Notes: generated from the letters alone by a model not told the origin. Numbered from the stretch's first letter, positions 12,006 to 24,355 are shown. The stretch: DNA of 64,000 nucleotides from Tolypeutes matacus (GCA_026826555.1 JAKSZT010054334.1:36273427-36337426); one strand, 5' to 3'. Made by a program: numbers and translations.

Positions 12006-12283
12006 GTCATAATGAACAGGCTTTCTTTATAACATTATAATAAAAATTGATCTATGCTTTAATTTTAATGCTTTGTAGTTTTGATTAGTACACCTGAATA
12101 TTTGATAAATCTGGCACATATTTATTTTGATAAAATATATGATGTAGTGATTCACATCAAATGTATCTATCACATTTATTAAGTTATTATTTTTTCCTCA
12201 CTGATTTGAAACAACAACTCTGTGTTTACTGCATTTTTACTCATATTTGGAATAGATTGCTATTCTATTTCATTCATCTATTC

Positions 12284-12322
<39 letters not shown>

Positions 12323-12440
12323 ATCTGTCTATCTATCTATCTATCTAATATTCCCAGTTCATGAATTAGAAAGACCACCTTTTACCCTGGGCCTATATTT
12401 AGGATATTTCTGTAAGTTTTCAGTAATTGAACCATAGAAT
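12006..12440 (-). repeat. Old L1 fragment, antisense, continuing
   Basis: Degenerate antisense ORF2 sequence includes a section resembling 'tttgaatagattgctattctatttcattcatctat', which corresponds to the L1 phrase 'ctattctgttccattgatctatttgtctat'. The tetranucleotide array at 12284 appears to have grown out of this phrase. Confidence 0.45.
12284..12347. repeat. (TCTA)n microsatellite
   Basis: About 15 copies of the tetranucleotide, with one interruption (tcatctg) near 12321-12327. It is likely to be polymorphic in length. Confidence 0.95.
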
Positions 12441-15400
12441 GGTTCAATTTTTTGTAAGTTTCCTGCTCACAAAAAATATTAACTTTTGGATTTTTTCCAC
12501 TTAACACTGACCTTGTGTTTACTTTATACTTCATATATAAAGCATATATAAAAAATATATAAAGTATATGTGTAAAGTATACACATATATTTTAAGTTAA
12601 TCTATTGTCCTTTGCTTGGATGCAGGGCCATGCAGATTGACGTGGCTGTTATTTTTATTTACTTTGCATTGCTTTCATTAACACCTCCCCTTGAATGGAA
12701 AGCCAAACATTCCCCTCTTCAACTGACCACTTATGGCCCTTCAACTACAGAAGAAAAAAAATTTTATGTGAAAATTGTTGATAACTGGCAGTAATGATCA
12801 GAAAAAAAATATCTTTATATGTGATGCCTTTAAGATGCTGTCTGCCCAAAACTTTGAAAGAGTTTGAGATTGACAGTAGTAGTTTTTACAATACTGTTGA
12901 GTTTTTGTAGAATTGTTACATTCTACAATGTAGAATTTATTAATTTTATTAAACTTGCCTGTTTAATCTCAAAAATGTGTAATTATGGCAGAAATTTTGT
13001 TAACCTGGGTCCCAGAGCACAGCCCACTTCCCTTTTCTGGCACCAGCTTTTGGACTTCATAAAAATTAAGGTTCCTAGATTTTGGAGTTTACCTATTACA
13101 GCAACTAATATTATGTTAGTTAATATACTGTTCATGTCATAATAAATTATGACAAATATTATTTAGGCCAAATGTTTTGCCTTTACAGGTTACTGGGAAC
13201 CTGACTTCATCATTATATGAATCATAGAATCTATGGGACCCCAGCTAGAGAAAATGAACTTGTGAGTAAGTAATATCATATTAGATAGATTAAATTAATA
13301 ATATTAAATAGTGTTTTTATAAGCTTATTCATAGACTACAGAAAATTTTATTTTTACTATTATTATTTAAGTTTCTAAAATAATTGCATGGATTCATTAC
13401 TTAATTTTGAATATTTAAAGCTGTCCTCAAGTACCAAGTGTCTTAAGCAGGCTGTGATATATAGAAAACATATCATAGTCATGATTACTTTTTCTCTGGC
13501 CATCACATTGATGGAAAAGTGTAGGAAGAGTGACAGTTGACAAGGAAGATTGTAAATGAGATCTCCCTTTCAGGAAGCTGACATAGTAATATTTTGCTTC
13601 CTTGGGATTAATTATTTTGCTTCTATCATTAAGAGAGTTAACATTCACAAAATGTTCTTTATCAAAACACATGCATATAACAGGAAGAAAAATAATCAGG
13701 AAATGTTCTTCTGTTTTATTCATCCAGTGTCACTTTGAGTTTAAATGTAAACGACTATGAAAATTAAGTTATATGGCCAGAATTCAACAGTACACTTTAT
13801 CAGATTTGTTTGGTTTTCTTTTTTAAAATATATTTCTGGTAAGTTCACTGGAAACTAATATCAAGTGAGGTAGGGGTAAATGTTCATTTTTGTTTATTGT
13901 TTTTATTGTTAACTGAAATGGGGCGAAGATGGGATATAGAGTAAACACATGCTTATTCCCATACCACTAATCCTATTGGAACTTCACTTAAAAAAGGAAA
14001 TTTGGGAAAAAAGCTCAAGTCTTGGGAGAAAAAATGTAGTAAAGAAGTTCGAACTGGCACAAAGTGTCAAAGAGTTTGGGTTTGACTTGCCAAAAAAATT
14101 GCTATTTTATCTTACAATTGCACTTTTAATATGTCTGGTCATCCTCTTTGCAAGGAATCTCTCATGATACTTCAAATATTCCTTATTAACAAATATAAAT
14201 CAATAAATAAGGAAAATTCTTGCATTTTTTTCATAGAGTTAATTTTAATCATTCTCCTTACTATTTACCAAGAATTCTGTAATGAAAGGAATGTTTTTAA
14301 ATGACAATCCCACAGATTATATTTCATATCATGAAGCTTAAATTTTAAGGAATCATTTAAGCAGAAAGTATATGCTAGGGTTATTAAAGATAAACACATG
14401 ATTTTTAAAACTGTGATTAACATGAGTCACATACGTGACTTTGAATAAGTTCTGAGCAAGATTTTAGCTCATTTTTTTGTGCTAAAGGACTTTAGTGTGC
14501 AGTGGCAGCTGAGATAAATATAATTCTGGATACTCTTATTTACAAATCATGCCGAAGTCCCCAAAGTAGATGAAATATGTAGCAAGGCAATTTCAGAATT
14601 ATTTTTCAAAACTCTTGCAAAAATAAAACACTGCCATAAGATTTTTAAAATAAAAGGACCTGTTTAAATTCAAGATATATGAATATATCTAAATCAAGAA
14701 AAAGAAGGATAAACAAAGCTATTCTGATGCATTCTCAGTCCAAATCTATTTCTAATTCGGAAGACTTTGCTTATTTTTCAAGGTTAACATAAATATTTAT
14801 GAAAAATGCAAAAGATCTTGATGTTTCACAGATTTTGACCTTTTCTATTATGCTTCATAGATTTATTCCCACATCTTGCCATTTAACTTCGCTTTCTCAT
14901 ATCTTTAGTCCACATATTTACTGACCATTTTAGTTATTTACCAACACCTCTCTGTAAGGCTACATTTATGTCTTTGTCTTTGTGTATAATTGACTTTGTA
15001 ACATTTTTCTGTTCTAGAATAAATTATTAGCTCTTCCATGAACATATTTTCTCTGTGGATTATATTGAAAACAAGTTACCAATGCTTAGATCTCTGGAGA
15101 AGAGTTACCTTTGCTACTCTTCAGTATTATCCTGTGGTTGTAGGAGTATGTGTGTTTAAATCAAGGCTTCTAGCCTCAGAAAAATCTGGAAATCTGGCCC
15201 TTTCACTTAGATGAATTCAAGAAGCTTCAAGGCTTTGGAGATTTCACAAAAGCATTCCTTACATGTCAAATATGAATGCTAAGAACGACATTTTAGTAAT
15301 AAATGGGATGATAACACTATGTAAGATAAAATAGAGTTCAGCAAAAATTGTAGCTATTATCATTATTAATCCTTTAGTTATGCAGCAACATTATCATTAG

Positions 15401-15825
15401 ACTTTTTCTTTAGTCAATGAGCCAACCATATTACTAAACCAAAAGTAAAAATAAATAAAAGCTAGTGACTTTGCAGCTGTGTGGTGCTGGGGAGGAGCTG
15501 GAGCAGAAGACTGAAGAATCTGCTCTGAAGATCCATGAACCCCACCATGGGAGATAAAAAATAACTGAAACCCTGGTAGAAGGCAACTTTCCTCAGTCCT
15601 ACAGAATTAATGTAAATGTGATTTTATTGCTTTGGTCACAGGTCGGTAAAGGCTGAGTATCATGAATATTTAATAATGCTATTATTTCATCCTTTTTCTA
15701 AATAATGTTAATCTTGCCATCATTGCCATTGGGCAAGGTGAACATCAGTGTGAAGATATGTCTTTCCTTAAGCACCACAAAAGATACTTTCTTATTAATA
15801 AGCAGTAAATAAGATTTTGTCAATG
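12441..15825. other. No recognisable feature
   Basis: About 3.4 kb of AT-rich sequence. Short frames (12612-12794, 12864-13142, 13427-13723, 13949-14167) have no recognisable domain and no splice context. A weak L2-like phrase ('gttctagaataaattattagctcttccatgaac', about 15010-15043) is too diverged to call. Confidence 0.5.
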
Positions 15826-15908
15826 GGAAGGAGGGGGGAAGGAAGGAAAGGAAAAAGGAAGGAAGGAAGGAAGGGAAGGACGGAGGGAGGGAGAAAGGAA
15901 GAAAGAAA
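15826..15908. repeat. (GGAA)n purine tract
   Basis: Runs of ggaa and gggag words on the plus strand. The Pro/Ser/Phe-rich frame read through it on the minus strand is an artefact. Confidence 0.9.
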
Positions 15909-15919
15909 CTAGGCACTTT

Positions 15920-16135
15920 CATTTATACAACATCATCCTCTCAGCAATCCTATTTCCCATGGTAATAACAGATACTCTCTTCACAATAACCCTCCGAAGC
16001 TTCATGATAATCTTACAGATGGTGAAATCACAAGGGTGTTTTGCCTCATTAAGCTGGCTTGTGATAGAGTCAAGTTTCTCTAAGGGCAAAGCCACTGCCA
16101 TTTCCACTACTTCACACTGACATGGAGGGCTTGCA
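15920..16135 (-). repeat. Possible MIR fragment, antisense
   Basis: The layout 'cctctcagcaatcctatttcccatggtaata...cttacagatggtgaaatca...aagccactgcca' loosely follows antisense MIR, but divergence is high. The 136-codon minus-strand frame at 15919-16329 overlaps it and has no recognisable domain. Confidence 0.35.
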
Positions 16136-16329
16136 CCATCAGAGTCTTGTTTATGTCTCCATAGAAGTATGCAGTAAATGTCAGATATTGTAGGAGGTAG
16201 TTCTTTCAATGAAAATAATATAAACGAAATTGTTCTAATAATGTAAGATACTTTTCTCTGCATATAGTATTTCCACAAGTCATGTTGTTGTACAAGGCTA
16301 TTATTTATTTTTATGAATTCAGTAAACAT

Positions 16330-16867
16330 GAAAAAAACTTATTAAAGATCTTAATGTAAGTTTTTAAAATTTAATTATAAAACTCCATTCAAATAATCAG
16401 ATTACTTCACTTTGATGCCATCATTTAGAATTAATTTAATTGGTAGACTTTCTTAAAATGACCTAAGAATTTTTAAAATTGTGTGAGAAAGAACACTTTA
16501 CTGAGATTTAAAATTTACACTAACTTATTTGATAAATATTACTCATATCTGGATATTTAAATATCCTAGAAAATATAAATTGTTCATAACCTATCCTTTC
16601 TTTTTATATTGAAAAAGAAGAGAAACACCTGTTTTCAACAGGGGAGAACTATATGAGTAAGCCATGCTTTGTTCTAACTTTCTTTACTTTCAATTTTTAT
16701 CTTAATAATTAGTAAATAATTCTGCATGCTATTTTTCTGTATTTTCTGATATATTTTTACTGCTCAGTCATGAGGTCTTGTATTAAATTTAAGATTAAGA
16801 GAAAAAGTACATTTTTGTATGTTATGAGTGTATGTGTGTATATAATATTATGATCAGATTGAAACTC
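16330..16867. other. No recognisable feature
   Basis: AT-rich sequence. Confidence 0.5.
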
Positions 16868-17010
16868 AAGTGATAACTTTATTCATCCACCAAATTTTAA
16901 TTTAACACTACTATACTCCAGTCACTTTGATGAGGGGCTGAGATAATTAGCAGTGAATAAAATAGGCAGAGTCCCTGCTCTCATGAAGCTTAAAATTTAG
17001 GCTGGGAGAT
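16868..17010 (-). repeat. L2 3'-end fragment, antisense
   Basis: 'actttattcatccaccaaattttaatttaacactactatactccagtcac' followed by 'agcagtgaataaaataggcagagtccctgctctcatgaagctta' is a good match in order to the antisense L2 3' end ('attcaacaaatatttattgagcacctactatgtgccaggcac...gtgaacaaaacagacaaaatccctgccctcatggagctta'). Confidence 0.65.
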
Positions 17011-17108
17011 GAATATAAAAGAAAAAATAGTCCATTATATATAAATTTCAAATTTTGATACATGATGCAATGTGTGCTGTGAAGAAAAAATAATAGTTAC
17101 TGGTTGCT

Positions 17109-17126
17109 CAAAAAAAAAAAAAAAAC
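17109..17126. repeat. A run of about 18
   Basis: Homopolymer following 'gttgctc'. I see no tRNA-like or other retroposon body attached to it. Confidence 0.85.
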
Positions 17127-17249
17127 CTAGTTTATTCCTATCGTACTGGTATCTGATATAATTATTAAAGCACTGTAAAAATGTCTTGTTTGAACAATTA
17201 AGTATAAGAGCAGAATGAATTCTACTGTTCATGATGCTTTTTTGTTGAA

Positions 17250-17935
17250 CTAATATTGTATTCTGATTGCTAGTACTTTGTTTAGAATTTTCCTATTTAA
17301 TATACATAAATGACATGAATCCTTAAATTACCTTTTTGTGCAGTCTTTATAAGACATCTGCATTAATGTTCTACTTAATTCCTCTATGATATTCAGTAGA
17401 TGAGATCATTTGGTTTTTAAATTTGGTAATATTTTGCTGTAAAATCATTTTTGAGGGAGCAGGCTGTTATTTGATAACATTTCTTATTTGTTTTCGATGG
17501 AAATAGCTTTTAGATTTTCTTTGCTGGGATAATATTTGGTAAATTATATATATTGTTACCCATTTCATCTCATTTTCAAAAATATTTATGTAGAGGTGTG
17601 AAACTAATTCTCTCGGAGTTTTAAATTCTCTTTTGATAGTTATTTTATTCTTTTCATTTCATATTTTGTGTATTTATGATTTTTTTCTTAATTATGTTAG
17701 CTGATGATTTGCATAGATTCAGTTTATTTAATATTTCTAAAAGTGTTTTGGTTTTAATTCATTTCTAATAAATTTACTTTTATTCAGTTTTCTTTTCTTT
17801 TGTCATTCTTTTTCTAATTATTTTATATTTGAAATATGCATCTTTTCTTTCAATTTATTATTGAGGTCTATTTTTTTGCCTAGTATATAGCTCATGTAGA
17901 CTACGATTTTTTTTCTCAGCACTGCTGTGCAGGCT
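17250..17935 (-). repeat. Old L1 ORF2 fragment, antisense
   Basis: T-rich antisense ORF2 sequence (reverse transcriptase region): 'gcttttagattttctttgctggg', 'tattttgtgtatttatgattttttt', 'gttttggttttaattcatttct', and a closing 'ctcagcactgctgtgc' that corresponds to L1 'ctcttagtactgcttttgctgc'. All frames are broken. Confidence 0.55.
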
Positions 17936-18439
17936 TATTAATGCTATTAAATATATGCAAATTTGGAAGTGTCATATCCAATCACTCACTTACTCATCCA
18001 TGAAGAATCATCTGTTTGGTTCATTCTTCAGAAGGCCCCTTTTCCAGGTGGTATTGGGATTGTAACAAAAGACTTCCTTTTGATAAATTTAGGTACCAAG
18101 AAAATCCATAATGTAATACTGCAGCTGTGTTCAATATTTAGGAAACAGTACTTCCAAACAAGGGACTAAAATAAAACTTGCTTTGGAAAATTTGTCCCAT
18201 TTAGGTTTAAAAATATAGGTAAAAGTGATCCACTATATCATGATATCAATTCCAGTTTTAGTTATGTTTATTACATCACAGCCTTTCACAATTGATGGAG
18301 TTACTCAGGAAAATAACGTAAAAGTTGGTTTTGATGATCATTCCCCTTCATCACCATCATCCATTCTATCACCACAAACTTCAACTGCAATTCTCTCATT
18401 AAACCTAGAGTTTGTGCATGTACCTTTCCTGCCAAGTAC
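17936..18439. other. No confident feature
   Basis: Contains 60-80 codon frames (17963-18169 and 18225-18458) with no recognisable domain. The 3' part may already belong to the L2 copy that follows. Confidence 0.45.
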
Positions 18440-19085
18440 AAGACACCATCAATCCTGACCTGGGTAATTGGTGAGAGGTCCTCCATTGATCTCCTTGCAT
18501 TCACATTTATTCTACTCAAATTGTTCTTTCACAGTATCCAGAATAACCTTTATAAATCCAAAGCTGATGATATCACTCATAAGTTAAAATATTTCAGTGG
18601 CTTTGCATTATCTTAGAGGTACATCTGAAATCATTACCATGAAGTGTGAGGCCTTATAAGAATGAACAGACTTCCACCTATGTTTCCAATTTCATCTTAC
18701 TCTGTGTTATGCCTCTCTACCTTTGGCTTTTTTTTTAATCAATTCCTCACACTTGCAAGGCTCTTTTTTCCATCTTGGAAACTTGTGCTTGGGGTTCCTT
18801 TGCCTAGACCATTTACATCTTTAGCTCTTTCTCCTTTTCCAAAGAGCAATCTCTTTGTTTGTCTCAGAGAAGTATATTATAACCAACCAATCTGTGGCAC
18901 CTTCTCTTTCATATGATTTATCAGTAGTTGTAATTAATAATGATGTGATTATGTCTCCTTGACTATATTCTTAGTCCCAGTTTCACGAATTGTTCCTGTT
19001 TGTCCATCAATGTACACCCAGCACTTAACATAGTGACTAGCCCATTATCCCTGAAAAAAATGTTGTTTATTGACTGATTGATTCA
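18440..19085 (+). repeat. L2 fragment, sense, reaching its 3' end
   Basis: Successive phrases follow the L2 3' half: 'ctccattgatctccttgcattcac', 'tatccagaataacctttataaat', 'gatgatatcactcataagttaaaatatttcagtggctttgcatt', 'ctttgcctagacca', 'ctcagagaag', and the end 'cagcacttaacatagtgactagcc...tattgactgattga'. The frame at 18662-18916 is an L2 remnant with no coding function. Confidence 0.65.
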
Positions 19086-21849
19086 AAATTACTTTACTGT
19101 TAGTAAATTTCTTTTACATCACTATTTTATCTTTTTTCTTGTCCTTACAGCAATCTTGGTCAAGTAGGATACTTTTATTAACATGTTGCACATAGGCAAA
19201 TTAAACATTTAAAAGGGCTCTAAATCCTAAAGTAGTATAAATTAAGAAAGTACAGAATATTTAATTTCCCAATTCCCTTTTTAATGTCAGTGGTGTTTGT
19301 TTATTTGTATTCTTGTGATAGGCTAGTAAATTGGACAAATCATGAAGACCATGGCATTCCATAGTTGGGCTATCCATAAAAATTATTATATTTTCAAGAA
19401 TAATGGGTCTTAAAATATATCATGAGCAGCACAGATAAAGACTAACTTCTGAAACCTCTTCATACATTAATTGTTATTTATCTATTATATTGCTATCTAC
19501 TTCACAATCTTTTGACAGGAGTTGAAAAGAAAAAGTATACAAAAGATTAAAGTGTACACTTGTGCAAAGAAAATAAGAATATGGAAAATAGGATAACATT
19601 TAGTGTCACATTAATATAAAAATGCATGCTACAAGTGAGCTGAAGATTAAAATTGAATTCAAGAGAAATACAGCTAGCTCTTCCAGGCACTGAGATCTGA
19701 GAGAAATGGCTCTCATTGGTCATCACAAAGAGGGTACTATGGCAATTAAAGAGTGACATCCTCAACAACATTCCTACAATAAATACAGTAATGAGCTTCA
19801 TGGGGATGTGTACTCAGCATCCCAGAATATAGGCTGATGGTCAAAAATTCAAATTAGTTCCATAAATTTCTATGTGGAGATAAGATAATAAATCCCTAGC
19901 CCACACTTTAATGCAGAAATACCACTAGGGCTTCAATTCAAATATACTTAGGATGATATTTTGAAATATATGATATCAAGTGATCTTTTCCTTTTTGAGA
20001 TGAAGTATCAAGTATTAATTTAAAATAATTGTTTCTGATTTTAGTTAAAGATTTTGTTCCTTGTGACAAGAATAGTTAACAATAAATGACCAGACTTGTC
20101 CTCAGGAGGTAGATAAGGGGAAACGGGGAAACGTAAGTTTATCTGGATAGCCATTCACACCATAACTACTTCAGCTTTAGAAAGGTGAAAGGATTAATTC
20201 ATAGTTAGTTTCCACCTTTAGATATAGCCAGTATGTATAGCTCTTTCCTGACCAAATACAATTCTAAAAGTCTATTTGAAATATTAATATTTCATTTAAC
20301 ATTAAATTCATGATAAAACAACCATTTGGTTTTTAGGTAAGAGACTTCTATTGAACTGCAAGAGTATCCAATCTAGAGCCATATAGAGTTAATGTTTTTT
20401 AATTTTAAAATTTTGTTAGGAGAACCCCACAATGCATACTAGCTGTTAAATTCATAGACTCAATTTCAGGTCTGATACAATTTTATTAAATGACTAACTT
20501 GAGAAACCTGGACTAGAGTAGTAAATTTAATAGATAAGATTAGATGATATCATGTGCTATCCAAACAAGCTATGAATTAAATGACTCAGCAGCCTCATTA
20601 GTCTTTGCATCAAGGGCTCAAAGGCTAATGATCTCACACATATCTAAAAGTAGACAGACTGAGAAAGGATGAACAGTTCTTTACAATGCTATTTACCTTG
20701 AAGCAATGCATTTACTATTAAGCAGTTATTTATTGATGAGAAATGTTAAAACGTGTCTAGTTTGTGTTTTCCCTCCTGAAGTAAGATTGCTAAAAATTCT
20801 AGTTCACTTGTATGTATTATCTCCTAGTCAGATTGCTAAAACTTGAGGGTTTTTTGTTAAATAATATGAAAGTATCCTACAACTATTAATGTATAGAATG
20901 GAAGCTGTATCTCATGTTATTTAAGTTGTATTTTACAGAATATTTGGCTAGAACTTGTCACAGTAATTTGAATGTCATTTAAATTGAATGTCATATAAGC
21001 TTTTAATAAAGATGTGAATGAAAATTCTTTAGGAAGAAGGAAACTAAGCTAAAGTTAGTTTTAGCTTCCCTCCATCATTTTAAATTATTGTTGCTTAGAA
21101 TAAGAGCTATCAAGCCAGAAATACTTTTCTGTTGTCTTGTGCAAATGACAAACAACAATGTTTCCGATGTGTTTGCAAACAATGACAAACAAGGAAGACA
21201 ACTTCCTGTGATCCTAAAGCCAACCAAGAAGAAAAATTATTTCAGCTTTCAGTGGCATATGGTAGAAATAGATTTTTTTCTGTCACAGAAAAACAGTAAA
21301 TGATTGACAATTGATTCAATTTACGAACATATGCATGGAAAATGTGTGATAACTCAGTAATTAAATTGTTGAAATAGCACATTCTCAAGTGTAAGGCTGC
21401 ATATAATGTTATCAACAGCTTGGTGAAATCATTCAGCTTGACATATCACATATCCAGAATATGATAAAATAGGTAAAGATAACATTGTGATACCCAAATA
21501 TTTGTTTTGTCTGTGAAAAATAAGACTGACCTAACATTTGGCTGATAATGGATTCAAAGCAAACTCACAGGCTATGATGGCTGTAGCTAATGGTTTGGCC
21601 GAGGAGTGCTCAATTGCCAAAGAGAGCAAACCTCATCCTTGTACATTATTTCACTTCATTTCAGTAGCTGAAAGAATATTATTCAAATGCATGTCTCATT
21701 GGACACTCTACAATGTAGGCTATCATTGTCATCATTATCAAATATTTCTGTCAGGGGGAAACTTTATTGTTTTCCATGCTCCACTCTCCTTCATATTCTG
21801 CTCTTCCCATCTAACAGATTAGACTCTCTTTTCTTAAAATATACTTTAT
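19086..21849. other. No recognisable feature
   Basis: About 2.8 kb without a named repeat. Frames at 19547-19801, 21088-21303 and 21538-21822 are short and unrecognised. This is one of the longer stretches here not explained by repeats, so conserved non-coding elements could lie in it. Confidence 0.5.
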
Positions 21850-21899
21850 TGTTATTTTTTAAAGACACTTAAATGTCTAAGTGGTCCCGAAGACCTTGT

Positions 21900-22298
21900 T
21901 CAAGTTTTTTCCAAACTTTTCTTCATCTGTTCTTTTGTATGTTCACTTTCAGAGGCCATTTCTTCAATCTCATCAATCCTTTCTTCTGCCTCCTCAAATC
22001 TGCTAATATATAATTCCACTGTATTTTTAATTTCATTTATTGCACCTTTCCTCCCCATAAGATCTGCTATTTTTCTATGTATGCTTTCAAATTCTTCTTT
22101 GTGCTCATCCAATGTCTTCTTAATATCCTTAATTTCTTTACCCATCTCATTGACTTTATTAAGGAGATTTGTTTGAACATCTATGATAAGTTGTCTCAAC
22201 TCCTTTATGTCATCTGGAGGCTTATCTTGTACCTTTAATTGGGCCATATCTTTCTGTTTCTTGGTGTGGATTGTAATTTTTGGTTGGTGTCTTGGCAT
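21900..22298 (-). pseudogene. L1 ORF1 N-terminal fragment
   Basis: The 132-residue frame starts MPRHQPKITI and is rich in Lys, Glu and Asp with heptad-like spacing. It includes repeats such as KEIKDIKKTLDEHKEEF and RFEEAEERIDEIEE, which form the coiled coil of L1 ORF1p, the RNA-binding trimeric chaperone of L1 particles. Full ORF1p is usually over 300 residues and has an RRM and a C-terminal domain. Both are missing, because a TGA at 21900-21902 ends the frame and the L1 sequence stops soon after. The start is chosen because the ATG directly follows the 5'UTR and gives the conserved N-terminus. It is not expected to be functional. Confidence 0.85.
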
Positions 22299-23660
22299 CT
22301 GGATTACTAGAGTATTTATTCTGGGTGCAGTTTTTCTTTTTAGTTTAGGGCTTCCTGCCCTTTCTCCTTTGCTGGTTGTGTAGTAGGAGCCAAGGATGTA
22401 GTTGGTGCTATAAGCTGTGGAGGCTCAAGCTATCCTCATTGCCCCAAGGACCAATGAAGCTTCCCCTCACTTTCTCCTTTGCCAGGGGTAGGGACAGAGC
22501 CACAGCTGTGTGGAATAATCCAACTCATGCAGTCCTAGACTGTAGTTGCCCAGAGAGACTGATGAAGCTTCACATCCCTTTCTCCCATGCCTGGGACAGG
22601 GATGGACCTACAAGTGTGGGCAGCAATCTATGCAGTGCAGGTCCAAGATGACTGCAGTTGCCTCGGTATATTTCTGATTATTCAATCTGTGTCAGCCAAA
22701 TGTACCTGCAGTTACCTCGATAGGCTGGTGCAGGGCCCACCAGCTTCCTCCCTTTTAGAGATGGGGATGAGCCTAGGCTACAACTGCAGGCCAGTCTGGG
22801 TGTCGACCATTACTGTGATTTTCAGTCAGGCTTGCTTCCCCTCTTGCTGGGGGTGGAGTCAATAAGGCAGCTACTTTACTCAAACTTTAGCTGTTCTTAG
22901 GATTATACTTTAGCCAGCCAAATTGACTAAACAGTAGCTGAAATCGGTGGCCAACCGTCACTTCCTCCCCTGTTTTTGGGAAATGGAGCTTCCAGTTTCT
23001 GCCACAGAATAACTCCTGGGGAGGCTTGTGCTGCCAAAGCAGGATGATCACCAGCCTCCGTGGCCTGGTCTGTAATTTCCCGGAAAGGCTGGCACAGCTG
23101 CCCCCCCCCCCCAGCATCCTCCCTGCTCGAGGTGGGCCTGGGGTTTATGCTAGAGCGACAATCTGATCTAGATGGAAAAAAGCCAGTTCCTATCAACACT
23201 GTGATTTTCAGTCAGCCCTGCTTCCCCTCTTGTCAGGCATGGAGTTAAGATGGCATCCACAGACCTCTTTCTTCAAAGAAACTTTAGTTGTTCTTAGGAT
23301 TATACTTTAGCCTGCCAAATTTACTAATCAGTAGCTGAAATTGGTGCCCAACCGTCTCTTCCTCCCCTTTTGGGGAAGTGGAGCTTTCAATTCCAGCCAT
23401 GGAACAGCTCCTGAGGTGGCTTGTGCCTCCAGTGGAGGATGGACACCGACCTCCGTGGCGTGGTGTGCTCTACTTATGAATCTTCTCTGCAAATGGGCAG
23501 TTTCCTCCTTCCATTTTTTCAAAGGTGTTGCAGGATGCACTTCTGGTTTCCTGCAGCCCTCAAATAAGTGCTATGGTTAGTTGTGAGTGATCACGAACTG
23601 TCCCTTAGCAGGAGCAGATTCTCGGAGCTCTTTACTCTGCTGCCATCTTGCAGGTAGTCC
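22299..23660 (-). promoter_or_regulatory. L1 5'UTR with repeated modules
   Basis: This segment would contain the internal RNA polymerase II promoter of the L1. Two large related blocks are visible: 'ctttagctgttcttagga' at 22885 recurs as 'ctttagttgttcttagga' at 23282, and 'actgtgattttcagtcag' at 22812 recurs at 23198, giving a spacing of about 386-397 bp. A shorter module of about 108 bp recurs nearer ORF1 ('atgaagcttc' at 22454 and 22562). A C run of about 14 at 23100-23113 (G run on the L1 strand) lies within. This is more like a monomer-built promoter than the single-copy 5'UTR of human L1. Confidence 0.65.
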
Positions 23661-24345
23661 GCAAATATTTATTTTTATTATTGACTTACATGTTTGCTAT
23701 AAACTCCTCATATACAGACTTACTCAAATTTTCTGAATCTCCATCTATGCCTAACAAAGCATCTTGTCTGCTATTTAAGATTTCTTGAATAGAAATGAAT
23801 CTAGCTTCTTCAAAACAATGCTAATGTTGTTATTGATATGACCACCCTAAATGTGTTAGTGTGCCTAGAATGATCCAAATTATCCTAAAGCATGATTTTA
23901 TGACTTACAGTAAACAAAAGAGACAATTAAGGATCCATATTAAAGAAACAATATTTTCTTTTGTCATATGCATTAAAGAAACAATATTTTCTTTTGTCAT
24001 ATGCATCACATACTCAGAAAATAAAATGAATATGAAATCTAATAGTATATTGATCTTAGTTACTTACAGTCCACAAAAGAGGCAGCATTACAATGTGGAA
24101 GAAAAATATTTGATTTTTAAAATTTTCTGCTGTGAAACATTGCAGATCAATGACCATTAACTTTGACAGGGTGGCCCAGTCTGTGACAAAATTCTAGCAG
24201 ATCTTCATTTGAATCTGTCTTCCTAAGGATCTCCTTGTTAATGACTGCCTTGTTGTCCCTGAAAATCCCACACCTTCTTTCCACAGCTTTGCATCTCATA
24301 TTAGATGCATTAAACTACTCATAAAGAAAAAGAACAAAGCATGTT
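23661..24345. other. No gene; contains a 33-bp duplication
   Basis: AT-rich unique sequence, apart from the tandem duplication listed separately. Confidence 0.5.
23939..24004. repeat. Perfect 33-bp tandem duplication
   Basis: The unit beginning 'attaaagaaacaatatttt' and ending 'gtcatatgc' occurs twice in a row without mismatch, at 23939-23971 and 23972-24004. The identity implies a recent event, such as slippage or end joining. Confidence 0.95.
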
Positions 24346-24355
24346 AAAAGCATAG

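Larger units (their letters stand above)
21855..23660 (-). mobile_element. L1 element 5' end: 5'UTR plus ORF1 start, 3' truncated
   Basis: Read on the minus strand, the element begins near 23660 with a 'caagatggc' motif (plus strand 'gccatcttg' at 23642-23650). This is the YY1-type site found at the very start of many mammalian L1 5'UTRs. About 1.35 kb of GC-richer 5'UTR follows, then the first 132 codons of ORF1 (22298 down to 21900). Downstream ORF1, ORF2 and the 3'UTR are absent. The left flank near 21837-21856 (aaatatactttattg...) and the right flank near 23662-23684 (aaatatttatttttatta) are loosely similar and might be a decayed target duplication. Most L1 copies lose the 5' end. This one keeps it. 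Confidence 0.8.

Noticed and set aside
15919..16329. 136-codon minus-strand frame as a protein gene
   Set aside because: No recognisable domain, partial overlap with a MIR-like stretch, no promoter or splice context, and a length close to chance for the window.
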